Assembly (NCBI GenBank): GCA_051747265.1
Contig: JBNJFY010000001.1
Span: 558,001-622,000 of the forward strand
DNA length: 64,000 nucleotides
Direction: 5' to 3'
Source of the DNA: JBNJFY01 sp051747265
GTDB taxonomy: Bacteria; Bacteroidota; Rhodothermia; Balneolales; Balneolaceae
Position 1 is the stretch's first letter. Each line of letters opens with the position of its first letter. The notes beneath the pieces were generated by a model. It saw only the letters and a list, made by a program, of their open reading frames with translations, had not been told where the DNA came from and ran no database searches. A program made the position numbers and the translations under genes. Below are positions 19,141 through 28,389 of this stretch, in pieces.

Positions 19141-20625
19141 TTAATACTTTTTGGAGATTCTTGACTTAAGAAACGATTGAATTGTTGAAAAACCAAGAAT
19201 ACCAATCAAGCTTATAATGACAAATACACCCATGATTCGTAAGTACATAGATGGATTTGAATCCAAATATTGAATTCCAAATACTACCGTTATCGCCCCT
19301 ATAAATAGAATCGTTACTTTCCACATCTTATACGGTACCGGATAGTATTTTCGATTCCAAGTCCATATAAATGCGGCCATGCCACCATAGCATAAAACCG
19401 TAGCCACTGCGGCTCCAATCATACCCCAAACTGGCACCAAAAGTATATTACCTAGAATTGTTAGCGCAGCTCCCCCCATAGAAAACGTGGACAACATTTC
19501 CGTTTTATCAGTTAGATAGGGACCTACGGTCAAATTGATATAACAGCCCAGGAACCAGTAGGCCAACAACAGATACGGGACAATCTCCAAGCCGGACCAA
19601 TACGCCTGATCTATCAGGGTGGTATGTAATAAGGGGATAGGAATTTGCACGATATAATCGGCAAACAGCGCGGTTCCCACAAACAGCACAGCGGCTACCG
19701 CGTTGAATAGCAAAAAGGTATTGGCGAACAATTGAGGAGCGTCCTCATCTTCCGCATGGCGAAAAAAGAAAGGCTGCCAGGCCATGCGAAACATCTGCAC
19801 CAAGAGTAGCATGAATACAGCCAACTTGTAGCAGGCATTATAGATGCCCACCACAGATTCCGGTGTCGCGCCAGCGCCATACAGTATTTCTACTGTTTGC
19901 GGATCCATATTGCCCAGAAAAAAGCGATCCACAAATTCATTGATGGTATATCCGATTCCGGCTGGGATCAACGGCAGGCCAAAACGCAGTGCTTGACGCA
20001 CCATGGGGGAATTAAACTGTCCCTTCCACAAATGATAGGCCCAGATGTTCAAAATAGCGGCTACCATTATGGAGGCCATCAAATTACTGAACAGTACCGC
20101 TTCGATACCCCAATCCAGCACTAAAATCAGATAGAAATTGAGTACCAGATTTATGACCACATGCCCGACTTTGAGCAGAGCAAAAAAGCCGGATTTGCGT
20201 ATTAATCGCAACTCGGCAAAAGGAACCGCGGATAGCGCATCCATCACCAAAATGCCCAGCATCATGGCGAACAGATACTCCATACCCGCAGAGAGCCCTA
20301 AATAGGGCAACCAAACGGAACGAAGAATCCACAACAAACCACTAAGCGATATGACGGCTCCGAACACCAACAACTGGATGGTTTTAAAATAGGAAGCCGC
20401 TATTTCCCGATCCTTGGCAAACCGCAAGAAGGTGGATTCCATCCCGAAAGTGAACAGAATATTCAGAAAGGCAATGGCCGCATAGAGCAATCCGATAATG
20501 CCATACCGACCTGGTTCAAATACATCGGTATGAAAAGGTACCAGCAAATAATTTAAGAATCGGGCCAGCACACTGCTGATCCCGTACATTAAAGAATCGG
20601 AAAGTAGTTCGCGCAGTTTCTTCAA
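19141..20625 (-). CDS. polysaccharide flippase / Wzx-MATE-like membrane protein
   Basis: A 494-residue integral membrane protein with about 12-14 hydrophobic helices. The N-terminus (SLMYGISSVLARFLNYLLVP) is typical of the polysaccharide biosynthesis (RfbX/Wzx) branch of the MOP superfamily, which moves lipid-linked sugars across the inner membrane. It starts 12 bp after aroQ ends and is read in the same direction, so it may be transcribed with aroQ and the HIT gene. No glycosyltransferases are adjacent. Confidence 0.85.
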   Translation of the reverse strand: MKKLRELLSDSLMYGISSVLARFLNYLLVPFHTDVFEPGRYGIIGLLYAAIAFLNILFTFGMESTFLRFAKDREIAASYFKTIQLLVFGAVISLSGLLWILRSVWLPYLGLSAGMEYLFAMMLGILVMDALSAVPFAELRLIRKSGFFALLKVGHVVINLVLNFYLILVLDWGIEAVLFSNLMASIMVAAILNIWAYHLWKGQFNSPMVRQALRFGLPLIPAGIGYTINEFVDRFFLGNMDPQTVEILYGAGATPESVVGIYNACYKLAVFMLLLVQMFRMAWQPFFFRHAEDEDAPQLFANTFLLFNAVAAVLFVGTALFADYIVQIPIPLLHTTLIDQAYWSGLEIVPYLLLAYWFLGCYINLTVGPYLTDKTEMLSTFSMGGAALTILGNILLVPVWGMIGAAVATVLCYGGMAAFIWTWNRKYYPVPYKMWKVTILFIGAITVVFGIQYLDSNPSMYLRIMGVFVIISLIGILGFSTIQSFLKSRISKKY

Positions 20626-20637
20626 AAGTCGCTCTTC

Positions 20638-21078
20638 CTATCCCTGTTGCGCCCGCAGATGATACGCTAACGCTTGTACGCCTAACCGATAACTGTCTGC
20701 TCCAAATCCGGTAATGACGCCCGTGACAACGGATCCGGTCATCGATCGTTCACGAAATTTCTCTCTACCGTGGATATTGGACAGATGAACTTCCACCACC
20801 GGCAGATCAACCATTTCAATGGCATCACGCAGTGCGATGGAGGTATGCGTATATGCGCCGAAATTGGCCACTACACCCTCAATATTACCCAAATGCGCTG
20901 TCTGCAAAGCATCTATCAAAGCACCCTCATGATTGTTTTGAATGAAGGTGAATTGATGCTCGGGAAACGTATCTCCCAGAATTTTTTCGATCTCACTTAA
21001 GGAGTGGCCACCGTATTGGTCAAGAGGACGCTCCTCCAACAGGTTCAAGTTGGGACCATTTAATATCAAAATATTCAT
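20638..21078 (-). CDS. aroQ: type II 3-dehydroquinate dehydratase
   Basis: Third step of the shikimate pathway. The 146-residue protein from 21078 has the family start ILILNGPNLNLLEERPLDQYGG with the catalytic tyrosine, then NNHEGALIDALQ, NFGAYTHTSIALRDAI, and the histidine region EVHLSNIHGREKFR. The frame is open for another 73 codons upstream, but that part overlaps the HIT gene in another frame and is not homologous. The start at 21078 also falls 1 base past the HIT stop, as expected for coupled genes. Confidence 0.95.
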   Translation of the reverse strand: MNILILNGPNLNLLEERPLDQYGGHSLSEIEKILGDTFPEHQFTFIQNNHEGALIDALQTAHLGNIEGVVANFGAYTHTSIALRDAIEMVDLPVVEVHLSNIHGREKFRERSMTGSVVTGVITGFGADSYRLGVQALAYHLRAQQG

Positions 21079-21079
21079 T

Positions 21080-21484
21080 CTATCGTCCTTCCTGATAAGC
21101 GGTGGCAATCTGACGAGCGATCCCCGGCATCCGCTCTTCTGCGATTTCGACTGAATGCCCCAAGGCCACCACTTGTGTTTTTTTGTAGATGGGGACCAAG
21201 TGAACATGCGCGTGAGGCACTTCCAACCCCTCCACAATGACGCCGGTGCGAATGGGATCCAGGGCATCATCGATGGCACGGGCAATCTGCTTGGCAAAGG
21301 TCATGGTAGAGCTCAACAGATCATCAGATAGATCGAAAAAGTAATCGGTTTCCTGCTTGGGTACCACCAAAGTATGGCCCTCCGCAATGGGATTGATGTC
21401 CAAAAACGCGATGTGCGTATCGGTTTCCGCAACCTTATGACACGGAATCTCGCCGTTAATTATTTTGGTAAAGATCGTAGCCAT
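21080..21484 (-). CDS. HIT-family (Hint/HinT-like) nucleotide hydrolase
   Basis: A 134-residue histidine-triad protein. It begins TIFTKIINGEIPCHKV, has the phosphate-loop segment EGHTLVVPK, and ends with the triad HAHVHLVP at about residue 102. Such proteins hydrolyse AMP-lysine or related AMP conjugates. Its stop is 1 base before the aroQ start, so the two form an operon with the flippase gene. Confidence 0.93.
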   Translation of the reverse strand: MATIFTKIINGEIPCHKVAETDTHIAFLDINPIAEGHTLVVPKQETDYFFDLSDDLLSSTMTFAKQIARAIDDALDPIRTGVIVEGLEVPHAHVHLVPIYKKTQVVALGHSVEIAEERMPGIARQIATAYQEGR

Positions 21485-21530
21485 TCTACCTGTCTTGAAT
21501 TATCATTTTGGGCAATATAGCAGGCAGACG

Positions 21531-21710
21531 GGAGAGGGCAAAGGGCAAAGGGCAAAGGGCAAACGGCAGACGGCAGATGAGATCACGAGGTAGGTTGCTT
21601 TTACTTTATCCTGGCTTCAAGTCCGCTATAGTTGAGAAATATGCAAACAGCTACAAGCCCTCTGCCGTTTGCCGTCTGCCGTCTGCCGTTTGCCCCTGCC
21701 CCTGCCCCTA
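21531..21710. repeat. heptad-based large inverted repeat
   Basis: The left arm (21534-21578) is about six tandem copies of a 7-mer of the type GGCAAAG or GGCAGAC. The right arm (21658-21710) is the reverse complement series (TCTGCCG, TTTGCCG, then CTGCCCC). About 80 bp of ordinary sequence separates the arms. The right end covers the stop codon of the MBL-fold gene. It looks like a mobile or expanding repeat rather than a gene. Confidence 0.85.
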
Positions 21711-22700
21711 CGCCCAAAATACGGGATCATTACCATTGTCATCGCGTTGGAACTCGCCAGTGTCCAGGCCCCAATCCAGATAACCCATCACTTCGGAAAT
21801 AGTCAGAAAGGCTTGCTCGGACTCTACGGTTTGGGGAAATAACTTGATGGCCAGTTCATACAGCGTAAACGGTTTTTGTTGGAGCTGCCGCTTGATGAAG
21901 CCATACCGCTTTTCCTGTTCGGTTTTGTGATGCCGTACGGTGCTCATGATTTCATCTCCCCTCATGATCTTACCATGACCGGGCGCCACCACAGAAGCCT
22001 CTTCAAATCGATCTAAAGACTGCCGAAGCAAAAGCAGGGAATTATTACGCTCTCCAATTTCTATGTTGAAGGTGATAAAGGCGTTGGTAGATATATGCTG
22101 AAGTAACACATCACCGCCGAAACAAAGTCCTTCATCATTTATAAAGGACACATGACCGGGAGCATGTCCCGGAGTATGCATGACGCGGAAGGTTTGTGCT
22201 CCGGTATCCAGAACAGTCCCCTCCTTCACCCAATCCGTTACCGGCACAGGATCCATGAATCGGCCGAGGATTCCCAACTGTTCTTCCATAGCTTGCATCA
22301 GGGGAGCGGGAATACCCATCTGCTCAAAAAATCTCTGGAAGCGGTCCGGATCATTACCTTGCAAGTGAATTTCATCCAAGGGATGCGCAAAAATTTTTGC
22401 GCCTGCCTTTTCCCGAATTCGGGCGGCTAACCCACAGTGGTCTACATGCGCGTGGGTGAGCCAGATTTCATCTACATCAGAAATTTCTCGCCCCTGCTCT
22501 TTCAGCTTATACTGCAATAACTTCCAAGATTCCTCGGATTTATACCCACAATCTACTAAGACGGTCTTTTCCCCTTTGATCAGATAGGAATAAACATCGC
22601 CCACGGGGAAAGGCGTGGGTATACGAATTGGAATGATCTGTTGACTATGCAACGTTTCGATGGCGTTCACGTTTGATGTATCTTTAGAATTCGTCGTCAC
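21708..22700 (-). CDS. MBL-fold metallo-hydrolase
   Basis: A 330-residue metallo-beta-lactamase-fold protein. Motif 1 is THAHVDHCG at about residue 82, followed by HTPGHAPGHVSF, the metal-bridging Asp in CFGGDVLL, and a late GHGKIM. A C-terminal winged-helix-like tail of about 80 residues follows (KPFTLYELAIKLFPQ), as in the LACTB2/glyoxalase-II-like group. The substrate cannot be assigned, and a thioester or nucleic acid end is possible. It is divergent from the AAA ATPase gene with 72 bp between. Confidence 0.88.
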   Translation of the reverse strand: MTTNSKDTSNVNAIETLHSQQIIPIRIPTPFPVGDVYSYLIKGEKTVLVDCGYKSEESWKLLQYKLKEQGREISDVDEIWLTHAHVDHCGLAARIREKAGAKIFAHPLDEIHLQGNDPDRFQRFFEQMGIPAPLMQAMEEQLGILGRFMDPVPVTDWVKEGTVLDTGAQTFRVMHTPGHAPGHVSFINDEGLCFGGDVLLQHISTNAFITFNIEIGERNNSLLLLRQSLDRFEEASVVAPGHGKIMRGDEIMSTVRHHKTEQEKRYGFIKRQLQQKPFTLYELAIKLFPQTVESEQAFLTISEVMGYLDWGLDTGEFQRDDNGNDPVFWA

Positions 22701-22772
22701 AGTGAATCAATATAGTTAACACCGTTAACCTGTCGAAATTATTTACCGAACGCTAATTACCAAACTTCTACT

Positions 22773-24395
22773 GTGTATAATCACCAGACCTTGGCTAGTT
22801 CCGTAAACCCCCAATTCAATTTTGCGTTGGAGCTGCAACTCGAGATCAATGACAAACAGCTGCAATTGATACAGGCCCAACTACCTTCCGTGGGCGCGTC
22901 GTTGCATCATGACGAGGATGAATACCGCCTGAATATCACGGAACAAGCCTTTCGCGCCCATTTGGATGAACTCCCCAAATTATCCGAGCAGCTTACAACG
23001 AATATTACTGGTGTACTTCTCAATGGAGAGTCGGTATCTGCCCATCAATTATCTACACTCATTCAGACCGTTCAAGATCATGAACGGGTGCTCCACAAAC
23101 ACGCTGGGCAGGATCCCTTGGAGCGCAAGGAAGGCTGGGGAGCTCCTCAACTGCGGAAATTGAATCGCTATCTCCCCAAGCATGAGCATCAACTGTTGCA
23201 TCAATTGTATTGGTTCCAGGTGGGTGAATTTGTGGAAGCGGGCGTGTGGCGAATCAATAAATCGAAAATTCTCCAATTGTTGAAACAGGAAGCCGAAGAG
23301 AAATTTCTATTCTTAGCTCCCAGTTTCAATTTTCAGCAAGTGAGCCAAATTGTGCATCGGCTGCCCGATGTGATCGATACCCGGCAAAAGTCGAATTGGG
23401 AGGTTTGGGAACGACCGATTATTGCAGATGGCCATATTGAGCAACAGCCAGTAGGCCTGATTCACCAGAGTACGCAACGAGGTGCAGCCCCCGCTCCAGC
23501 TAGCCAACAGCAGAATCAGGAAGAACAAAACGAACAGACCGAAGAGCGTACCCGGTTCATACCCAATGTCAGCTTTGATGAAATTGGCGGCTTGGATGAT
23601 CTGATTCAAACGGTGCGAGAAGTAATTGAATTGCCATTGCGCTGCCCGGAAATGTTTGAGCACATGGGCATCACCCCGCACAAAGGCATTATGCTGCATG
23701 GACCACCGGGATGCGGGAAGACCATGATCGCCAAGGCAATCGCCAATGATATTCAGGCCCACTTCATATCGGTGAAAGGCCCGGAACTGCTTAATAAGTA
23801 CTACGGACAGTCGGAGGAGAACATCCGGGAATTGTTTGAGGAAGCCCGGGAGATGCAGCCGGCTATCATCTTCTTTGACGAGATGGATGCCATCGCTCAA
23901 TCACGCTCCTCAGAAGAGAATTTGCGCATGGATGCCCGGATTGTAAATCAGCTGTTAACTCTGCTGGATGGCGTGGAAGATTACGGCCAAGTTTGCGTAA
24001 TTGCGGCCACCAATCGGGTGGAGCTAATTGACGATGCCTTGCTACGTCCGGGACGGTTTGATTACAGCCTGGAAATTCCGCGACCGGACCAAGAAGGATG
24101 CCAACAGATATTTACAATCGCCACGGACGACATGCCGGTTTCCGAGCAGGTAGATCGGGAGGCGTTTAGCAAAGAGTTACTGGGATTGACGGGAGCAGAT
24201 ATTACCTTTGTGGCCCGCGAAGGGGCCTATAATTGCCTGCGACGTCATGTAGATTTGAAGCAGAGTTTGTCGCAGATTGAATTTGATCAGTTGAATAGTC
24301 AGAATTGGAAAATTACTCTGGATGATTTCAAAGCGGCCCTAGCAAAGCTCAGACGGGGAAAAAACCCTTCCTCTGAGGAATTTCCAAAAAGTTAA
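22773..24395 (+). CDS. CDC48/proteasomal-type AAA ATPase with one AAA domain
   Basis: A 540-residue protein starting at a GTG. Residues about 1-260 are an unrecognised N-terminal domain ending in a Gln/Glu-rich linker. Residues about 265-530 are a single classical AAA module with the IGGLDDLI entry, Walker A GPPGCGKT at about 309, Walker B IIFFDEMD near 367, sensor and arginine-finger region RPGRFD, and the small helical lid. It lacks a protease domain and a second AAA ring, so it is not FtsH and not a full CDC48. It may act as an unfoldase with partners chosen by the unusual N-terminus. Confidence 0.87.
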   Translation: MYNHQTLASSVNPQFNFALELQLEINDKQLQLIQAQLPSVGASLHHDEDEYRLNITEQAFRAHLDELPKLSEQLTTNITGVLLNGESVSAHQLSTLIQTVQDHERVLHKHAGQDPLERKEGWGAPQLRKLNRYLPKHEHQLLHQLYWFQVGEFVEAGVWRINKSKILQLLKQEAEEKFLFLAPSFNFQQVSQIVHRLPDVIDTRQKSNWEVWERPIIADGHIEQQPVGLIHQSTQRGAAPAPASQQQNQEEQNEQTEERTRFIPNVSFDEIGGLDDLIQTVREVIELPLRCPEMFEHMGITPHKGIMLHGPPGCGKTMIAKAIANDIQAHFISVKGPELLNKYYGQSEENIRELFEEAREMQPAIIFFDEMDAIAQSRSSEENLRMDARIVNQLLTLLDGVEDYGQVCVIAATNRVELIDDALLRPGRFDYSLEIPRPDQEGCQQIFTIATDDMPVSEQVDREAFSKELLGLTGADITFVAREGAYNCLRRHVDLKQSLSQIEFDQLNSQNWKITLDDFKAALAKLRRGKNPSSEEFPKS

Positions 24396-24451
24396 ATTTA
24401 AATTTGCCCTCCAATATATAGGATCTTATATTTGGAACCTTTCAACGGCAG

Positions 24452-24524
24452 GAATCGGTAGCTCAGCTGGTAGAGCAACGCCCTTTTAAGGCGTGGGTCG
24501 AGGGTTCGATCCCCTCCCGATTCA
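24452..24524 (+). tRNA. tRNA-Lys (anticodon UUU)
   Basis: The 73-nt cloverleaf folds fully. The acceptor GAATCGG pairs with CCGATTC, the D arm is GCTC...GAGC, the anticodon stem ACGCC/GGCGT encloses CTTTTAA with anticodon TTT, and the T arm is GAGGG-TTCGATC-CCCTC. The discriminator base is A. CCA is not encoded. A terminator follows 8 bases later. Confidence 0.97.
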
Positions 24525-24531
24525 CTCGCTT

Positions 24532-24566
24532 AAAGCCTCTCGGGTTTCCGAGAGGCTTTTTTTATT
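24532..24566 (+). terminator. intrinsic terminator after tRNA-Lys
   Basis: A 12-bp stem AAAGCCTCTCGG / CCGAGAGGCTTT with a 4-base loop, followed by a run of T. The following 24567-24826 shows no gene or repeat that I can support. Confidence 0.93.
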
Positions 24567-24826
24567 GGCCCGCCCTGCAACTCTCAAATGGTTTTCCATT
24601 TCAATCCTCAATAGATCTGGGATGCGGTATCGGAATCCATTCTCAGATAGAGCTATAAGAGACATGGGCATTCTGGCACCTCAGCCGTTGGGTCCCCCCT
24701 ATAAAGTTGAAAACCATAGCCTCAATATTTTTATATGTGTATATAATAGGCGGAAGCTGTTTGGGCTGATTTCAACCATAAGCGTAACACCAAAGAGGGA
24801 GTGCCAAATCAGGCAATGTATTTGGG

Positions 24827-25675
24827 ATGAAATTTCATTCGTTGGGGATCGCTAAATATATTAGGGCGAATTCTCATCAGTATAATGCTTACATGGAGAT
24901 TGAATCCTCGTATCGACCCATTGATTATGTGCGCAGCATAGCGGGCATTATTGTGTTTTTTATTAATATTGTTATCGCAATGCCTATCGTTGTGGCGCTT
25001 AGCGTCCTCTCCCTGGGTTACCTGAATAATTGGATCGTGGAAAATATCGGCCCGGCCATTGCTAATCTCCCGCTGGCTATCATCGGTATCAATCATGAAA
25101 TACGCGGAGCGTTTCCCGATTATCCGGCCATCTATATCATCAACCACAGCTCCACACTAGATCTGCTGATCATTCTTTCACTGGCCATACCCAAGGCCCG
25201 TTTCGTAGCCAAGTGGGAGCTGCAATACAATCCGATCTTCTTTATGCTGGGGCGTTTTACCGGCCAAGTGTTTATTCAGCGGAAAAAGTCTGACGATGCT
25301 GTTCGACGGCTTCAACAAAGTTATGAACGCATGAAGCGCCAGCAACTCTCTGTGATGCTGGCTCCTGAAGGCTCTCGAAAACATCCGGGCATTATCGGCC
25401 CGTTTAAGAAAGGCCCTTTTCGAATGGCCATGGATTTAAACTACCCAATTGTGCCAATTTTTATCGATGGCGCGATTCAACTCAATCCAGGTGGATCATT
25501 AATTGCCAAGGCAGGCACAATTACAAGCACCATCCACGATCCCATTTCCGTTAAAGATTGGAATTTGGATAATCTGGAGGAAAAAATTGCTCAGGTTCGA
25601 GCTCGTTATTTGACTTGGACCGGAATTACCGAAGAAGAAAATCAACGTCATGCAGGTACAAAACGTAGAAGTTAA
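24827..25675 (+). CDS. plsC: 1-acyl-sn-glycerol-3-phosphate acyltransferase family protein
   Basis: Adds the second acyl chain to make phosphatidic acid at the inner membrane. The protein of up to 282 residues has a long hydrophobic N-terminal segment, the acyltransferase motif I NHSSTLD at about 110, the FIQRKKSDDA region, motif III APEGSRK, and a PIVPIFIDG motif IV. The start could also be the Met at 24893, since neither candidate has a convincing ribosome site. Its 3' end overlaps the CYTH gene by 26 bp, so the two are coupled. Confidence 0.87.
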   Translation: MKFHSLGIAKYIRANSHQYNAYMEIESSYRPIDYVRSIAGIIVFFINIVIAMPIVVALSVLSLGYLNNWIVENIGPAIANLPLAIIGINHEIRGAFPDYPAIYIINHSSTLDLLIILSLAIPKARFVAKWELQYNPIFFMLGRFTGQVFIQRKKSDDAVRRLQQSYERMKRQQLSVMLAPEGSRKHPGIIGPFKKGPFRMAMDLNYPIVPIFIDGAIQLNPGGSLIAKAGTITSTIHDPISVKDWNLDNLEEKIAQVRARYLTWTGITEEENQRHAGTKRRS

Positions 25676-26180
25676 AGCCCATTGCGCAGAACCGGATCAC
25701 ATTCGCGAAATTTTAAAGCAAGAAGGGGCTGAATTTAAAGGCACGGATCATCAAACCGACACCTATTTTATCGTTCCACACGGACGCTTGAAACTCCGTC
25801 AAGGCAGCATTGAAAATAATCTGATCTACTATCAGCGACCGGATCAAGCCGAAGCCAAAACCTCAGAAATTCAGTTGACGCCTATCACCTCCAATGAACA
25901 ATCCAAATCGCTCAAGCAACTATTAAGCACTGCTCTAGGTGAGTTGGTTGTGGTGGATAAACAACGGGAGATCTATTTCATCGATAACGTCAAATTTCAT
26001 ATTGACCAGGTGCGTGGGCTGGGAAGTTTCGTAGAGATTGAGGCCATAAGTAAAAACAACGCTTTTACCATTGAACAGCTGCGTCAGCAGTGTCAGCATT
26101 ATATGGAACGTTTGGATATACGCCCCGATGAACTTGCCGAAAGTTCCTATAGTGATATGCTAATCAAACTTAATGACTAA
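25650..26180 (+). CDS. CYTH-domain (class IV adenylate cyclase/thiamine triphosphatase-like) protein
   Basis: A 176-residue protein opening with the CYTH metal- and triphosphate-binding signature in the form NVEVKAH. It continues with the strands typical of the tunnel fold (TDTYFIVPHGRLKLRQG, LIYYQRPDQ, then HIDQVRGLGSFVEIEA). CYTH proteins hydrolyse triphosphates or cyclise ATP, and which applies here is not visible. It overlaps the acyltransferase gene by 26 bp and has a terminator-like hairpin downstream. Confidence 0.88.
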   Translation: MQVQNVEVKAHCAEPDHIREILKQEGAEFKGTDHQTDTYFIVPHGRLKLRQGSIENNLIYYQRPDQAEAKTSEIQLTPITSNEQSKSLKQLLSTALGELVVVDKQREIYFIDNVKFHIDQVRGLGSFVEIEAISKNNAFTIEQLRQQCQHYMERLDIRPDELAESSYSDMLIKLND

Positions 26181-26196
26181 ACTTTTTCATAAAACA

Positions 26197-26231
26197 AAAG
26201 CGGCACCTGCATATACAGATGCCGCTTAGTC
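26197..26231 (-). terminator. hairpin between convergent genes, stronger on the minus strand
   Basis: AAGCGGCA-C-CTG pairs with CAG-A-TGCCGCTT around a short loop. On the minus strand it is followed by TTTTGTTTTAT, which fits termination of the small gene at 26319-26570. Confidence 0.65.
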
Positions 26232-26318
26232 ATGTCGTTAGCTACTTTCACCAATCATTTAAAAAATGATCGGAGTGAGCATAACAATATTCTTCTACAA
26301 AGTAGTCACCTTCATCGA

Positions 26319-26570
26319 CTACTTCTCACGGTAGAAATAAATTTTATTATTTAAAGAATCTTTACCGCTTCTGATTTTCACACCATTTTCTTTGTTGTAT
26401 TGATATACAGCGGTACGCATAGAATTAACGCTTTTCTCATCCTTGTACCCAACTTCCAATGCATCTCCACCGGGTTCAAGCTTATCTAGCGCTTCCAATA
26501 ATTCTTTGAATTTAGAAGATCGCTTTTTTGATGTCTTCACATCAGAACGACTCACAAATTTAATATCCAT
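26319..26570 (-). CDS. small hypothetical protein, 83 residues
   Basis: Not recognised. It is lysine- and serine-rich and basic, with a FKELLEALDKLEPGGDALEVGY segment (helix then strand) and a C-terminal KIRSGKDSLNNKIYFYREK. A promoter-like AT-rich region lies upstream and a minus-strand terminator downstream, which supports a real gene. The shape (helix-turn followed by beta hairpin, conserved-looking GGDALEV) could be a small DNA-binding or phage-derived protein, but there is no clear family. Confidence 0.6.
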   Translation of the reverse strand: MDIKFVSRSDVKTSKKRSSKFKELLEALDKLEPGGDALEVGYKDEKSVNSMRTAVYQYNKENGVKIRSGKDSLNNKIYFYREK

Positions 26571-26827
26571 AAAAACTCCGTTGTTAACAGACTATTGATT
26601 AAGTATTAATCTTGTTCATTTGAACGATATAAAATTATAGATATTATATGTTACTTACAATATTAGATCGAATATTAATCGTAATTTTAATCTATTTAAC
26701 AATCCAAACTGTTACTTAAAGCATCCTACCCATCTATACGTTCTATATTACTTTGTTAATTAGCCAGTCGGACTACTCCTCCATGTGCATCTCATATATT
26801 CACGACTGTTATCCATAGAGTCGTATC

Positions 26828-27094
26828 TCACAATAACCTACTCCATTTTTTTACTTCGCCAATCATAGTTTCCAACTCATTCACATCGCGTTGTACTACA
26901 ATCTTTTTCTGTACATTCGGTGTGGATTCAAACTCTTTTATAATAGCAAGTAGTTGTTTCATCCGCTCTACTGAACAATACAAATATTCTGATATCTCTA
27001 TTTTTATTTGCATTACTTCATCCATGGTAGGCTCATTTCCCTCACTTAAGGTATCATAACTGTCCGACATATCGGGAATATAACTCATATCCAT
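26828..27094 (-). CDS. small hypothetical acidic protein, 88 residues
   Basis: Not recognised. The N-terminus is acidic and disordered-looking (SYIPDMSDSYDTLSEGNEP), followed by two amphipathic helices (DEVMQIKIEISEYLYCSVERM and VQRDVNELETMIGEVKKWSRLL in part). No motif is seen. It sits in AT-rich DNA between 26571 and 27400 with no neighbour on its strand within 250 bp except the other small gene, so it could be spurious. Confidence 0.4.
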   Translation of the reverse strand: MDMSYIPDMSDSYDTLSEGNEPTMDEVMQIKIEISEYLYCSVERMKQLLAIIKEFESTPNVQKKIVVQRDVNELETMIGEVKKWSRLL

Positions 27095-27400
27095 AGGGAT
27101 CGTTTTTAGGTTAAAATTTATTTTTCAGGATAGAACTATCGGGTGACCTATGCCTGTCACCCCAGCTAATAATCAGATGTGCAGAGTTCTATTTTCTCTT
27201 CTTAAGAGCCGTATCATTTTGCTTCTACTTATTAATCATAACCTCTGCCTAAAACCTTTTAACAATTAGTACTGATTCAATCAGATTATTATTACACGAT
27301 GATGCGTCATTTATAGACACCTCCAAAACCGAGGAATAGATACTTTATAATTACATAGAGTATAATTTTATTCATCCCCTTAGTTCATCAAGAGATAAAT
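27095..27400. other. non-coding AT-rich gap
   Basis: About 300 bases upstream of the next gene. The only structure I see is a short inverted repeat GGGTGAC-8 nt-GTCACCC at about 27140-27162, without a T tract. No gene can be supported. Confidence 0.5.
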
Positions 27401-28186
27401 GTGATTACCTTAAAAACACTTCTTGTCATTTTTTCAACTATTGTCCTGTGGGGTATATTCATCCCCTATGAGTTGGTTGCTCAGCCGCCAATCCCGGACT
27501 ACACAATAGGCGAATCACCCACGGATACCTTATCTCAGGGCCAGCGGGCATTGTTATTGGATCTGTTGGATACCAGCTTACATGCCTTGGCCGATACCGA
27601 ACGGCGTGGACGAAAAACCGGTGGTTTTATCCTTTTAGGCCTAGGTTCGGCGATGGTAATTGGCGGTGGTGTTACTTTGGCCGTCAGCGATGATAAAGAC
27701 ACCGATATCGTGGGGTACTCCCTGTTAGGCAGCGGGGCTTTTCTGGGTGGACTTAGCCTACTCCCCTTTCGCATAATCAGTCAGTCAGAACGCAATTACC
27801 AAGAGTTTAGACGCATGCCCGCGCAGACTTCAGCTCAGGTGCAGCGCAAGTATCTGTATTGGGATCGACGATTTGAAGAGATCGCCCAGCAGGCAAAAGT
27901 GGAGCGTATCATTGGCGGGGCCACTCTGTTGGTTGCTGGAGGTGTCACTAGCTTGTTACTCGAAGATAGCTCCAATCGAGAACGGCTGCATACTTTTCTC
28001 TGGCCAGCAATCGGAGGGGTAACCAGTTTACTGGTGAAATCAGAAACGGAGTTACGCTACCAGACGTACCAGCGTTCAAAATTGGATATCTTGGCGGAAT
28101 CTCACCTACCAACCTCATCGTTAGAATGGAGATTCGGAGTCAATTCTTTCGGCTATCCTTCAGGATCCATACAGCTGAACTTCTAA
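27401..28186 (+). CDS. exported/membrane hypothetical protein
   Basis: Starts at GTG. The 261-residue protein has a signal peptide (cut near ELVAQ), then glycine-rich hydrophobic hairpins at about residues 75-125 (GGFILLGLGSAMVIGGG, YSLLGSGAFLGG) and 170-205 (IIGGATLLVAGGVTSLL). These pairs look like two repeated membrane hairpins separated by a charged soluble segment. No family assigned. It precedes the sigma factor by about 200 bp and may or may not belong with it. Confidence 0.65.
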   Translation: MITLKTLLVIFSTIVLWGIFIPYELVAQPPIPDYTIGESPTDTLSQGQRALLLDLLDTSLHALADTERRGRKTGGFILLGLGSAMVIGGGVTLAVSDDKDTDIVGYSLLGSGAFLGGLSLLPFRIISQSERNYQEFRRMPAQTSAQVQRKYLYWDRRFEEIAQQAKVERIIGGATLLVAGGVTSLLLEDSSNRERLHTFLWPAIGGVTSLLVKSETELRYQTYQRSKLDILAESHLPTSSLEWRFGVNSFGYPSGSIQLNF

Positions 28187-28389
28187 TACAACCATACTCG
28201 AATCGTAATTGCCTAATGGCAAGCCTCTTTGTTGACCAACACGATGGTTCCGCCTTTCCCGTTTGCCTTACTCTTGTCACCAACGGATTTGTCCGGTGCT
28301 GGACATCTAAGTTTCCCTTCAGGGAGTATGTTACTTATTAACCACCTGCCAGGAATTTCCCAAAATCCGTTGTATATCGCTAGATCGTC

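Noticed and set aside
24493..24855. Open frame over tRNA-Lys and its terminator
   Set aside because: It overlaps a complete tRNA and terminator and has no protein-like features.
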